55,735 nt of DNA from an uncultured Bacilli bacterium (GTDB lineage: Bacteria; Bacillota_I; Bacilli_A; RF39; UBA660): assembly GCA_944371325.1 (NCBI GenBank), contig CALVXO010000011.1, forward strand, positions 1 through 55,735. Reading direction: 5' to 3'. The position numbers were made by a program, and so were the translations under genes. Each line of letters begins with the position of its first letter. Positions within the stretch are counted from its first letter, which is position 1. Below, one piece after another: positions 36,105 to 44,614 of the stretch. Under the pieces are notes generated by a model, which saw only the letters and a program-made list of their open reading frames with translations, was not told the origin of the DNA and made no database searches.

Positions 36105-37888
36105 TTTCATTTAAAGAAGTAAAAGATAAAATTGAAGCTATGGGTTATTATGCTACAAATGAATTATTATATGATACATATAATGCTTTAGCATTATTTA
36201 ATAATTCTGGTATTAATCCTGGTCAAGATATATTTGCAATTTGTTTGGAAGGCCCTCCTGGTGCTGGTAAAACTGAATTTGCAAAAACATATACAAAATT
36301 ATCTAATGAATTATTCAAAAATGTAGAATTAGTTGATTATCAATGTGATGCCACAACAGGAAAGACTGAGTTGTTTGAAGATATTAATATTAGTGCTGCA
36401 ATTCGTGGAGATGCTGACAATGTTAATATACCAGGTAAATTAATTGAAGCAATAAAAAAGGTTAATAGTGGTAAAAGAGTTGTATTATTTATAGATGAAT
36501 ATGATAAGGCGAGAGAAGAAACTGATGCTTTCTTACTTCAATTTTTGCAATCAGGTAAGATTAATTCAACTCAACATGGGGACTTAGAAATTAAAGATGA
36601 GTATAAGGGAAAATTACAAGTAATACTATGTAAAAATGATATGAGAGAAGAATTATCAGGACCATTATCTCGTCGTATAAGAATAATTAGATTAGATTAT
36701 ATGAAACCTACTTTATTCTATAAAGTAGCACATAGATTATTAATTGATGAAAAAGATAGTCCTGTAAATGATGGCTTATTAAACCTTGTATCTCTAATGT
36801 ATGAAAAAGCATATGCAAATAAAGAAATGTATAATAGATTACCTTCTTGTTCTGAAATGCTAATTGCAATAGAAGATGCTGATAGAGTTATAAAATTAGC
36901 CAATGCACCACAAAGTGTTATTTATAATATAATCATAAGAAATATGTTTAAATCTCCAGATGATATTACAACATTTGAATCTTCGCTAGATAGAATGAAA
37001 AATCAAGATGAATCAAAACTTGCAGCATTAGTTAAAACTATGAAAATAAATACCGAAGAAAGTGAAGAAGAATTAAATTTAAATTCTTTAATTGCTGAAA
37101 AAGTATTTGTAGATGAAAGCAAGAAACTAGTTAAAAAAACTCAAGAAATGGAATCATTAATTGAAACATATAAAACAAAATTTGCTCAAATGGAACAGGA
37201 CAGAAAAAAAGCAATTAGTGATGAAATTAAAAAAATTAAATTAGAAAATGGGAAATTAGTATCAAATACAAATGTACCAAATGCTATAGGTATTTTTGAA
37301 GATGAAAGTAGTCATATCAAAAGAGGGCATAATATATTCGACCTATCAGACAATAATTGGACTGATGTTGCTACATTAGTAAGACCACATTTATCTCATA
37401 ATTATGTTATTGGTAAATTAATAGATAATGCTAGTGATTTAGATATAGTAATTTATGAAAATGGTATTTTATTACAAGAATGTGGAGAACAAAAACTAAT
37501 CGTAATAAATGATTTTGATGAAAAAAATAATCCACAGTTTAGAGTTCTATCTAGTACACCAATTGTTCCATCTACATTTATTCAAGATATTGATAATTTT
37601 ACAAAATTTATTAATGAGTGTTATGCTTCTCAGCCTAAAACAGCAAAGGCAGTAACTGATGAAGCATTGGATATGAATGATTATAGATTAAATATTGACA
37701 CACTTGTATATAATGAATCTGAACTTCCATTTGATGTAATTGAAGATGGTGTATATCATTTTGAATATAAATCAGATAAGTCAGATCAACCTGATTATCT
37801 TTCTATGTTGAAATGTGAAAATCCAGAAAAGGCATTAGAAAAATCAAAAAGGATAATGTCAGGTCAAAGTAAGGTGTTAAAAAAATGA
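36101..37888 (+). CDS. MoxR-type AAA+ ATPase, 595 aa
   Basis: AAA+ core in the first 220 residues: Walker A GPPGAGKT (51-58), Walker B VVLFIDEYDKA (Asp132, Glu133), sensor-1-like CKND and the Arg-finger region LSGPLSRRIRI (Arg191/192). This is the MoxR/AAA_5-like type. Residues about 340-400 are a charged coiled coil; the last 190 residues form a separate domain with no family I recognise. MoxR ATPases commonly pair with vWA proteins to remodel other proteins, and the vWA gene is directly upstream with a four-base overlap. The ankyrin gene overlaps its own end by four bases. Together they probably form one complex. Confidence 0.9.
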   Translation: MISFKEVKDKIEAMGYYATNELLYDTYNALALFNNSGINPGQDIFAICLEGPPGAGKTEFAKTYTKLSNELFKNVELVDYQCDATTGKTELFEDINISAAIRGDADNVNIPGKLIEAIKKVNSGKRVVLFIDEYDKAREETDAFLLQFLQSGKINSTQHGDLEIKDEYKGKLQVILCKNDMREELSGPLSRRIRIIRLDYMKPTLFYKVAHRLLIDEKDSPVNDGLLNLVSLMYEKAYANKEMYNRLPSCSEMLIAIEDADRVIKLANAPQSVIYNIIIRNMFKSPDDITTFESSLDRMKNQDESKLAALVKTMKINTEESEEELNLNSLIAEKVFVDESKKLVKKTQEMESLIETYKTKFAQMEQDRKKAISDEIKKIKLENGKLVSNTNVPNAIGIFEDESSHIKRGHNIFDLSDNNWTDVATLVRPHLSHNYVIGKLIDNASDLDIVIYENGILLQECGEQKLIVINDFDEKNNPQFRVLSSTPIVPSTFIQDIDNFTKFINECYASQPKTAKAVTDEALDMNDYRLNIDTLVYNESELPFDVIEDGVYHFEYKSDKSDQPDYLSMLKCENPEKALEKSKRIMSGQSKVLKK

Positions 37889-38601
37889 ATAATGCAAGTT
37901 TAGTTTTATTAGAAAATACAAAGTTAAAAAAACTTGAAGATTATAAATTAGATGAAAAAAGTATTTCTGAATTTAAAAGCAAAATAAAACAAGTAGATGA
38001 TGAAACCAAAAATAATTTAGGTAAAGAACTTTTTGAACTTATTTCTAGTAAGAAAAAATCTTCAGAAATAGATGAAGAATTTACTAATAAAGTTATAGAA
38101 TTGATAATTAATGGTGCTAATTTAGAATACAAAGATGAAAAAAAAGGAGACTTTTCTTTATTACTTTGTGCAAGAAAAGGATTTTTAGAAATAGCATATT
38201 TGTTATTGAGATCAGGAGCGAATGCAAATCAATCAAATAATTACTTAACAACTTCTATAATGGCAGCAGCAAGACATGGACATAAAGAATTATTGGAATT
38301 ATTAATTTTATTAGGAGCAAATGTAAATGCAAAGTGTTTAGATGGAGATAATGCCCTTATGAGTGCAAAAAGACATAATCAACAAGAATGCTTTGACATA
38401 TTAGTTCATGCTCAATCATCGTTAACTCATAGGAATATTGCAAATCAAACTATATTGGATTTATCGGGAAATGTGTCTTTTAATCCTAACTATATAACAA
38501 GTTCAAATGTAACAGAGGTTGTTCCTCCAACATCGGAGGAAGATGTTTCTTCACTTGTAGAAGAAGCAGAACAAAAATTACTTAGATTGAAAAATAAATA
38601 A
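37885..38601 (+). CDS. Ankyrin-repeat protein, 238 aa
   Basis: The core (about residues 60-180) holds three to four ankyrin repeats, seen as the LLLCARKGFLEIAYLLLRSGAN and MAAARHGHKELLELLILLGANVN patterns. The first 60 residues are a charged helical region, and the last 40 contain a Pro/Glu-rich linker and a short helix (EEAEQKLLRLKNK). It is the last gene of the vWA-MoxR operon (ATGA overlap) and is followed by a terminator. Ankyrin repeats bind proteins, so it may recognise a trigger or target, or hold the complex inactive. Which of these is not visible. Confidence 0.85.
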   Translation: MNNASLVLLENTKLKKLEDYKLDEKSISEFKSKIKQVDDETKNNLGKELFELISSKKKSSEIDEEFTNKVIELIINGANLEYKDEKKGDFSLLLCARKGFLEIAYLLLRSGANANQSNNYLTTSIMAAARHGHKELLELLILLGANVNAKCLDGDNALMSAKRHNQQECFDILVHAQSSLTHRNIANQTILDLSGNVSFNPNYITSSNVTEVVPPTSEEDVSSLVEEAEQKLLRLKNK

Positions 38602-38623
38602 AAACAGGTTGCCCTGTTTTTTT
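38602..38623 (+). terminator. Terminator of the vWA-MoxR-ankyrin operon
   Basis: AAACAGG pairs with CCTGTTT (loop TTGC), followed by TTTT. Confidence 0.85.
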
Positions 38624-38644
38624 GATATATTAAATTAATTCAAT

Positions 38645-38674
38645 AAAAAAATCGTCCCTATACAAGCAGACGAT
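38645..38674 (-). terminator. Terminator of the double-XRE gene (minus strand)
   Basis: ATCGTC and GACGAT form a 6-bp stem; on the minus strand a run of seven T follows. It lies about 110 bases after the stop of the 38784 gene. Confidence 0.6.
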
Positions 38675-38783
38675 TCTACTACATCAACTAATATTAATCA
38701 GCTGACAAATTAAGGATAACAAAAATATTGCTAATAGTCAATATAATTTTGGACAGATTTTGTAGAAATTAATAATGCTCAAT

Positions 38784-39233
38784 TTAACTAATGTTTTTAT
38801 TTTCTTTTTTTCCACATAACCAATCAATAGAAATATTATAATGTTTTGCAAATTCAATTAAGGCATAAGTATGGATATATAATTTCCCTAGTTCGTATTT
38901 AGAATAATTAGACTGATCTACCTTTATTATTTCTGCTATCTTTTCTTGAGATGTATTATTTTTAGTTCTTATTTCTTTTAAATGATTACCTAAAATCACT
39001 TTATCAATTTTATCGTTTATAATTTCATATTTTTTAGTGTTTGTTAGTCCACAAATATAATCAAGATTAACACCATAATAATTACAAAATTCGTTTAGAT
39101 AAGGAAGAATAATAGCATCAATACCATTTTCCCAACCAGCATAAGTAGATCTACTAACACCTAGCATATCAGCAAGTTCTTGTTGTGTGTTTCCAAAATA
39201 CGTTCTTATATCTTTCATTCTTTCATAAATCAT
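38784..39233 (-). CDS. Transcriptional regulator with two XRE-type HTH domains, 149 aa
   Basis: Two Cro/C1-type HTH domains in tandem: the first TQQELADMLGVSRSTYAGWENG (about 15-36) and the second SQEKIAEIIKVDQSNYSKYELG (about 93-114). Each is followed by an NYYGVNLDYICGL / HYNISIDWLCGK type segment, so this is an internal duplication. The start at 39233 follows AGAGGTG; the longer frame to 39263 is not needed. It diverges from a membrane-protein gene and sits between the cargo and the transfer genes, the usual place for an element's repressor. Confidence 0.82.
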   Translation of the reverse strand: MIYERMKDIRTYFGNTQQELADMLGVSRSTYAGWENGIDAIILPYLNEFCNYYGVNLDYICGLTNTKKYEIINDKIDKVILGNHLKEIRTKNNTSQEKIAEIIKVDQSNYSKYELGKLYIHTYALIEFAKHYNISIDWLCGKKENKNIS

Positions 39234-39341
39234 TCCACGACACCTCTTATATAATTTTCCCATTTAAAATTGCTTTATTTAAAAAGTGTCGGAATATTAC
39301 CTAAAAACGTGTTATAATAGTAAAGGTAAGGAGAGGTAAGA

Positions 39342-39635
39342 ATGCTTTTTTTGGATGCTAAAGATTATATAATTATTACTTTAAAAACACTTGTTTTTAC
39401 AATATTACTTGTTTTGCTTTTATCAATTAGTATTTTTAATGTTGATTTTGCAAATTATGTTTGTGATATAACTGAAATACCTCGTGATTTAGCTCTTACT
39501 ATGACGAGTCTTGGCTTTAGAAATAATATGATAGTTGTTTTAAGTGTATTTGAGTTTGGTATATTTTATTTTTTATATGGGAAAATAAAAAAAACAAAAT
39601 TATATAATAAATTTTTTGAATTTTTAATAAATTAA
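39342..39635 (+). CDS. Small membrane protein of unknown function, 97 aa
   Basis: Two hydrophobic helices (about 10-30 and 65-82) with a basic tail. A TGT-extended TATAAT (39313-39318) and GGAGAGG site precede it, and it is divergent from the double-XRE regulator, which may control it. No family recognised. Confidence 0.6.
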   Translation: MLFLDAKDYIIITLKTLVFTILLVLLLSISIFNVDFANYVCDITEIPRDLALTMTSLGFRNNMIVVLSVFEFGIFYFLYGKIKKTKLYNKFFEFLIN

Positions 39636-39711
39636 AAAATTTCATAATAGATTTTGCAATAGTGTGGTACAATAATTTTGTATTTAATACGTAGCAGAAA
39701 GAGGATTTTGT

Positions 39712-40218
39712 ATGTTAGAAGATAAAATTGCTAGTATATTCGATTTGGCTAAAGAACTGCAAGATAAAAAACTTAAAGAAGAATATACTGAATTAGCAAA
39801 AATGGATGCTACAATTGGTAGTTTTGACAATTATAAAAAAAATGAGATGAATAATAAAATTAAAGATAAAAATGAAATGGTAAATGATGTTTTTGTTTGT
39901 AGAGATGATGTTAATAAAGATAACTTAAGCGTTGGTATGTATTTGATAAATTATGAACATATTGAACCTATAAAGTTAGATGATGATTATAAACCTTTAC
40001 CATTAGATAAAAAAACTATATTTGAATATGGTACAGTTATATCTTTCCTATATAAAAATCAAGAATTTAATATAAGTGGTATGTTTGGTGGTACGGAATT
40101 GAGTAAAGATAGTGCTATTAATAAATATAATGAATTAAAAAAATATATTGTTGATACAACCGAAGATACTTTATTAGACGCAATTAAAAATAACATTTTA
40201 GAGGAGTTAAATTCTTAA
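39712..40218 (+). CDS. Hypothetical protein, 168 aa
   Basis: A helical, charged protein with no recognised family, signal peptide or membrane segment. The C-terminal half has a beta-rich stretch (TIFEYGTVISFLYKNQEFNISGMFGG). TGG followed by TACAAT (39668-39673) is a possible extended -10, and AGAGGA is the ribosome site. It ends just before the element's main regulatory region. Confidence 0.6.
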   Translation: MLEDKIASIFDLAKELQDKKLKEEYTELAKMDATIGSFDNYKKNEMNNKIKDKNEMVNDVFVCRDDVNKDNLSVGMYLINYEHIEPIKLDDDYKPLPLDKKTIFEYGTVISFLYKNQEFNISGMFGGTELSKDSAINKYNELKKYIVDTTEDTLLDAIKNNILEELNS

Positions 40219-40285
40219 TTTTGAGTAATTTTTAATGACAACATGAAAAAAGCACAAAACAACATGAAATAGACATGAAATAAAC

Positions 40286-40376
40286 TTGACTGCGTTCTGT
40301 CAAGTGCTATAATATAGTAAAATAAATAAATTATGCAAAGAAGAAACGATTTTTCTTTGCTTTTTGTTTGTTTTTT
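40286..40376 (+). promoter_or_regulatory. Promoter P1 with immediate attenuator hairpin
   Basis: TTGACT (40286-40291) and TATAAT (40308-40313) are 16 bases apart with TGC before the -10. CTTGAC and GTCAAG in this promoter form an inverted repeat, a possible operator. About 20 bases after the start point GCAAAGAA (40335-40342) pairs with TTCTTTGC (40353-40360), followed by a long T-rich run, an intrinsic terminator. The 3' arm could instead pair with AAGCAAA (40377-40383), so two exclusive folds exist, as in a switch. Confidence 0.6.
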
Positions 40377-40388
40377 AAGCAAAAACTA

Positions 40389-40417
40389 TTGACACTTGCT
40401 TTTAAAATCATTAGAAT
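40389..40417 (+). promoter_or_regulatory. Promoter P2 of the transfer-operon leader
   Basis: TTGACA and TAGAAT are exactly 17 bases apart. Transcription would start near 40424 and give a leader of roughly 285 bases before the terminator at 40657-40709. The leader holds a TTTAACA/TGTTAAA hairpin (40437-40455) and a 9-bp long-range helix ACTGACTTT (40515-40523) with AAAGTCAGT (40603-40611). Confidence 0.6.
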
Positions 40418-40554
40418 ATTAGACAATTTATTGATGTTTAACAGCAGTTGTTAAATTTAAAGATTTAGTTGTTAGGGTAGAAGAAGCAGTATTATTTCTA
40501 TTTTGAGAACAGTTACTGACTTTTTCGCCCCTTTTTTATGGAAGAGGTAGAGAA

Positions 40555-40671
40555 ATGATAGTTAAGACTACAATTTGTATATTAAATTACGGCTTAAATG
40601 ATAAAGTCAGTTGCAGTAGATCGCAAGTTTTTAAAGACTCTAAAAATACGTATGTTAAGAGAGAAAATTAA
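40555..40671 (+). CDS. Possible leader peptide, 38 aa, overlapping a terminator
   Basis: ATG at 40555 is preceded by GAAGAGGTAGAGAA, a good ribosome site. The product (start MIVKTTICILNYG, end KREN) has two Cys and no recognised family. Its last codons AAG AGA GAA AAT are the 5' arm of the terminator hairpin that follows, so a ribosome reaching the stop would melt the terminator. This layout is that of translation-coupled attenuators. Expression is inferred from the layout, not from conservation. Confidence 0.45.
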   Translation: MIVKTTICILNYGLNDKVSCSRSQVFKDSKNTYVKREN

Positions 40672-40709
40672 GGGATAACCTCCCTGTCTGATTTTCTCTC
40701 TTTTATTTT
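40657..40709 (+). terminator. Strong leader terminator/attenuator before the transfer operon
   Basis: AAGAGAGAAAAT pairs with ATTTTCTCTCTT (12 bp), with an inner AGGGA/TCCCT helix, followed by TTATTTT. The HTH gene starts 20 bases later, so read-through is needed for its expression from P1 or P2. Confidence 0.8.
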
Positions 40710-40729
40710 AATGAAAGGTGGTTACTTAT

Positions 40730-41200
40730 ATGAAACAAGAACAAAATTATGAAGAAGAATATGCAGATAACTTTACATTAACGAAAGATGAGATGGATAT
40801 TTATAATATACCAGCAACATTTGAGTTGGTAGTTGAAAAATTAAGAGAATTAAAAATTGCTCGAAACAAATACATTAATGGCTACCATGTTAGATTAACT
40901 ACTAGTTATAGACCAAGATTAGAGCAATTTTCTCAAAATATCTCTGATCCTGTTGGTAAGACAGTAGAATATAGGCTTGATAGTGAACAAGCATACAATG
41001 AGTTTAATATTCAACTTAATAAATTATATTCAACTATGTCTAAAGAAGAAAATGCTTATATCAACGATTGTTTGTTATGTGGCAAATCAGAGGCTTCCTT
41101 AAGAACAAAGTTTGATTTAGGTAGGGAAACATTTAATATTATTAAAAGTAGTGCAATAGTAAGATTTGGAATAGTATTTAACATTATTGTTTATAAATAG
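40730..41200 (+). CDS. Sigma-factor-like/ArpU-type transcriptional regulator, 156 aa
   Basis: The C-terminal half (about 90-150) reads like a region-4-type helix-turn-helix: STMSKEENAYINDCLLCGKSEASLRTKFDLGRETFNIIKSSAIVRFG. The N-terminal half is charged and helical. This general plan is shared by ArpU/RinA-like activators and other phage and element regulators, so control of the downstream transfer genes is likely. The start is ATG at 40730 after AAAGGTGG; a GTG at 40718 lies within the ribosome site. It stands directly behind the attenuator. Confidence 0.6.
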   Translation: MKQEQNYEEEYADNFTLTKDEMDIYNIPATFELVVEKLRELKIARNKYINGYHVRLTTSYRPRLEQFSQNISDPVGKTVEYRLDSEQAYNEFNIQLNKLYSTMSKEENAYINDCLLCGKSEASLRTKFDLGRETFNIIKSSAIVRFGIVFNIIVYK

Positions 41201-41220
41201 TAATATAAAAGTAACCACTT

Positions 41221-41243
41221 GAGTCGTTTATGGCTCTTTTTTT
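41221..41243 (+). terminator. Weak terminator after the HTH regulator
   Basis: GAGTC pairs with GGCTC (5 bp with one G-T), followed by seven T. Confidence 0.5.
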
Positions 41244-41308
41244 ATTGCTATAATTTCGAGTTTATAGGGATCTCGTTATCAAAAAACTAGATGAAAGGAG
41301 TGAATTAA

Positions 41309-41344
41309 ATGCGAATTTTATATAAAAAACAAAAAATTCCTTAA
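41309..41344 (+). CDS. Possible 11-residue leader peptide
   Basis: ATG at 41309 with an excellent AAAGGAGTG site codes for MRILYKKQKIP and stops. Nothing else lies between 41244 and 41456 except AT-rich sequence. The strong site for so short a frame suggests a leader peptide, or a decayed gene start. Confidence 0.3.
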   Translation: MRILYKKQKIP

Positions 41345-41456
41345 AAACACTTGCAAAATTTCTTTTTTTAAGTGATAAATATTATAAGATTAATTCTATA
41401 TAATTCATATAAAAAATGCGATATAAGAGCATTAAGAATGGGAGTTGAATAGTTAT

Positions 41457-42074
41457 ATGTCATTTAAAAGAAGAGTGCTTAAAATAACATTTTTAACTTT
41501 AATAGTAATATTGTTAATAATATTAAGTATAGTTATAATCAATAAGTATTTCTTTGCTAAAGAGATAGATACTTCTAAATCTTCTAAAACAAATGTTAAT
41601 GATGTTTCTGATAATTCAAAAGAAACTATCAAAAAGGAAGAAAAGGAAAAAACAGAAAATAAAGAAAAACAAGAAGAAAAAGCAGAACAAAAAGATGTAA
41701 ATGTCCAAGATAATAAAGTAGAAAATACTCCCAAGGTTAATATCATACCTAAAGGCGAAACGGATAATAAAAAGACAGAGGACCAAACACCTAGTTCAAA
41801 TAATCATAATAGTTCTTCAGTAACTCCACCAATTTCACAACAACCAGTAGAACAAACACCTAGTTGTACTCCAAAAAAGTTTTATACAGTGTTTAGAGCA
41901 GATTTTGAAAGTGAAGAAAAATGCAATGAAGTATATGAATATTATCATGATATTGATCCGAATAAATATTTAGGGCATATTTGCTCGGAACAAGTTGATG
42001 ACTGTGGAGATACTTATTATATGCTTACATTTTTTGATATTAATGAAAATTATTTTGGATATGATGAGATTTAG
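41457..42074 (+). CDS. Membrane-anchored extracellular protein with Cys-containing C-terminal domain, 205 aa
   Basis: One N-terminal membrane helix (about 8-30), then a Lys/Glu- and Thr/Pro/Ser-rich linker (about 35-135) and a compact C-terminal domain (about 138-205) starting SCTPKKFYTVFRADFESEEKC with four Cys (likely two disulfides). The topology puts the domain outside. Family not recognised; similar stalked proteins accompany transfer operons. The ATG at 41457 is preferred; a TTG at 41445 directly abuts the GGGAG site. Confidence 0.65.
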   Translation: MSFKRRVLKITFLTLIVILLIILSIVIINKYFFAKEIDTSKSSKTNVNDVSDNSKETIKKEEKEKTENKEKQEEKAEQKDVNVQDNKVENTPKVNIIPKGETDNKKTEDQTPSSNNHNSSSVTPPISQQPVEQTPSCTPKKFYTVFRADFESEEKCNEVYEYYHDIDPNKYLGHICSEQVDDCGDTYYMLTFFDINENYFGYDEI

Positions 42075-42094
42075 ACCATTATGGTCTTTTTTTT
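42073..42094 (+). terminator. Rho-independent terminator before the adhesin gene
   Basis: AGACCAT and ATGGTCT form a hairpin overlapping the stop codon of the upstream gene, followed by eight T. Confidence 0.8.
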
Positions 42095-42118
42095 ATGATT
42101 TAAAGGAGGAAAAGATTA

Positions 42119-44614
42119 ATGAAAAAAATAATGAAGAAAGTATTTAATGGAATACTTTTATTATTAGTTGGTGTTTCGGCATTTCCAACAGTCAATGTAA
42201 GTGCAGCCAACTATAATGATACTATTAATGATAAATATATATGGATTGAAGGAGATTATGTTGTAAAAGAAAAGGGTAGTGTACGAAAATATCAGAGAAT
42301 GACTTATATGATTAGAAATTCTGATGGACAGTTCGTTTACTGCGTGGAGCCAGGTACTCCAGTAGATTCTAATGTTGTTTATCCTGGTCAAGATTACAAT
42401 CAAGCCTATGTTGCTAATATGACAGAAGAACAATGGAGAAGAATTGAACTTCTTGCATACTATGGTTATGGGTATGGAAATCATACCGACATTCATTGGT
42501 ACACAGTAACACAGTTTTTGATTTGGCAGACTGTTCCTCATGGTTACGACATTTTCTTTACAGATAAATTAAATGGAAACCATATTACCAAATATACAAA
42601 TGAAATAAACGAGCTAAATAGATTAGTGGCAGAGCATACTAGAGTACCTAGTTTTTCTAACACTACTCAAGAAATGAATATTGGAGATACTGCAACATTT
42701 ACTGATACTCGTGGAGTATTAAGCCAATTTGAAGTATCATCAACAGATAAGGCAACTGCAAAAATTGAAGGAAATGTATTAAAAGTAACTGCAAACGAAG
42801 TGGGAAATACAAGATTAACTCTTACTAAAAGAGATAAAAATTACTCACACCCTGCAATTATATACGTTCATCCAACTAGTCAAGATATTATGATGCGTGG
42901 CGCTTACGATCCATTAAGTGTAAATCTTGATTTAGAAATTACTGGTGGTAAAGTATCTGTTAAAAAGATTGATGCTGATACAAAATTAGGTATTGGTCAA
43001 GGAGATGCAACATTAGATGGAGCAGTATATGGAATCTATACAACTACTGGAGAAAGAGTAGGAGAAGTTATTTCAAAAGGTGGAGAATACGTAATGAGTG
43101 ATTATTTACCATCTTTAGGTACCTTTTATTTAAAAGAAGAAAAATCATCAACTGGGTACGAACTTAACGAAACTAAGTATTATTTTAATATTACGAAAGA
43201 AGATTTGTACCCAGAAGTTGATGTTACAGAAAAAGTAATCGAAAGGGATTTAAAAGTCTTTAAGGTTTATGCAAGTGATGAAACGGGATTTTTAACTGGA
43301 GAGCCAAATGTTACATTTGACATTTACTTGAAATCATCTGGTGAAAAAGTAACAAGCATTACAACAGATAGTAAAGGCTATGCAACAGCCACATTATCTT
43401 ACGGAACTTATGTTGTAAAGCAAGTAACAACAACAGAAGATCATGAAATGGTTGAAGATTTTGAAATCACTGTAAATGAAAGTTCTGAAGATCCAATATA
43501 TAAATTACTTGCTAATGCAGAAATTGAGGCAAGATTAAAAGTGATTAAAATAGATTCAGAAACAAAAAATGTAATTCCAGCATCAGGTATTAAGTTTAAG
43601 ATTTTTGATGTTGAAAAAAATGAATATGTTTGTCAAGTAACTGATAAAAAACAATGCGTTTTTGAAACTGATGAAAATGGTATTTTACTTACACCGTTAC
43701 CATTAGAAAGTGGTACATATAGATTAGAAGAACAAGACCAAACATTAAATGGTTATTTATGGAATACCAAGCCTTTAGAATTTACAATCGGAGAGGATTC
43801 AGAACTAATTAATGATGATGTATTTGGTGCTATTGTTGAAGTAGAATTTGAAAATACACAAGTAAAAGGTCAAATTGTTATAGAAAAAACAGGAGAAGAA
43901 TTAGTTATCAAAGATAATTCTTATCAATATGAAAAAATTAAATTAGAAGGAGTAGAGTTTGAACTTCGCGCTAATGAAGATATTGTTGTTGGTGGTAAAA
44001 CCTACTATAATAAAGGCGAATTAGTTACGACTTTAGTAACAGATAAAGATGGATATGCTAGTATTGGTAATCTACCACTTGGTAAATATATTCTAAAAGA
44101 AGTAAAATCTAGTAATGGTAATGTAGTTGATTCAAAAACTTATGAATTTGAATTAAAGTATGATGACCAATATACTGAAGTTGTTTATAAAACTTTTAAT
44201 ATTCATAATGAGTATCCAAAAGGAGAGCTTGAATTTACAAAAACTGATTTATCTTCTGGAGAGGCATTACCAAACACATTAATTGAAATTTATACTGATA
44301 AAGATGAATTAATATTTAGTGGAAGAACAGATGAAAACGGAAAAATTATTATTAAAAATTTACCAGTTGGAAAATTTTATATTTTGGAAAAAGATGCACC
44401 AGAGGGATATATTTTAAACGAGGAGAAAATGTGGTTTTCTATCACTGAAAATGGCGAAATAGTTAAAGCAAATATGACTAATGAAAAAATTGTAGAAGTA
44501 CCAAATACTCTACAAGAAAAAGACATACTTATTGAAATTATTTCAGCAACACTTGTATTAGCAGGAATAGGAATTATTGTTTATGCTAAAAAGAAAAGTA
44601 AAAATAGAAAATAA
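42119..44614 (+). CDS. Sortase-anchored thioester-domain adhesin with Cna-B/SpaA repeats, 831 aa
   Basis: A signal peptide (about 1-29) precedes a thioester domain (about 40-155): Cys75 in FVYCVEPG and Gln132 in TQFLIW match the Cys-Gln pair and TQxAIW motif of bacterial thioester adhesins, which bond covalently to host or partner surfaces. An Ig-like region (about 170-250) and five or so Cna-B/SpaA domains follow, each with typical Lys/Asn/Glu isopeptide positions (e.g. VKKIDADT, LKVIKIDSETK, IVIEKTG, LEFTKTDLSSGE). The C-terminus has a VPNTLQ sorting motif, a membrane helix and a basic tail. The adjacent sortase presumably anchors it. Carried on the element, it may help mating contact or colonisation. 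Confidence 0.9.
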   Translation: MKKIMKKVFNGILLLLVGVSAFPTVNVSAANYNDTINDKYIWIEGDYVVKEKGSVRKYQRMTYMIRNSDGQFVYCVEPGTPVDSNVVYPGQDYNQAYVANMTEEQWRRIELLAYYGYGYGNHTDIHWYTVTQFLIWQTVPHGYDIFFTDKLNGNHITKYTNEINELNRLVAEHTRVPSFSNTTQEMNIGDTATFTDTRGVLSQFEVSSTDKATAKIEGNVLKVTANEVGNTRLTLTKRDKNYSHPAIIYVHPTSQDIMMRGAYDPLSVNLDLEITGGKVSVKKIDADTKLGIGQGDATLDGAVYGIYTTTGERVGEVISKGGEYVMSDYLPSLGTFYLKEEKSSTGYELNETKYYFNITKEDLYPEVDVTEKVIERDLKVFKVYASDETGFLTGEPNVTFDIYLKSSGEKVTSITTDSKGYATATLSYGTYVVKQVTTTEDHEMVEDFEITVNESSEDPIYKLLANAEIEARLKVIKIDSETKNVIPASGIKFKIFDVEKNEYVCQVTDKKQCVFETDENGILLTPLPLESGTYRLEEQDQTLNGYLWNTKPLEFTIGEDSELINDDVFGAIVEVEFENTQVKGQIVIEKTGEELVIKDNSYQYEKIKLEGVEFELRANEDIVVGGKTYYNKGELVTTLVTDKDGYASIGNLPLGKYILKEVKSSNGNVVDSKTYEFELKYDDQYTEVVYKTFNIHNEYPKGELEFTKTDLSSGEALPNTLIEIYTDKDELIFSGRTDENGKIIIKNLPVGKFYILEKDAPEGYILNEEKMWFSITENGEIVKANMTNEKIVEVPNTLQEKDILIEIISATLVLAGIGIIVYAKKKSKNRK

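Noticed and set aside
40333-40392. A 19-codon frame (MQRRNDFSLLF...) inside the P1 attenuator hairpin
   Set aside because: No ribosome binding site; its codons only follow from the hairpin sequence. It could still be a leader peptide if homologs keep it.
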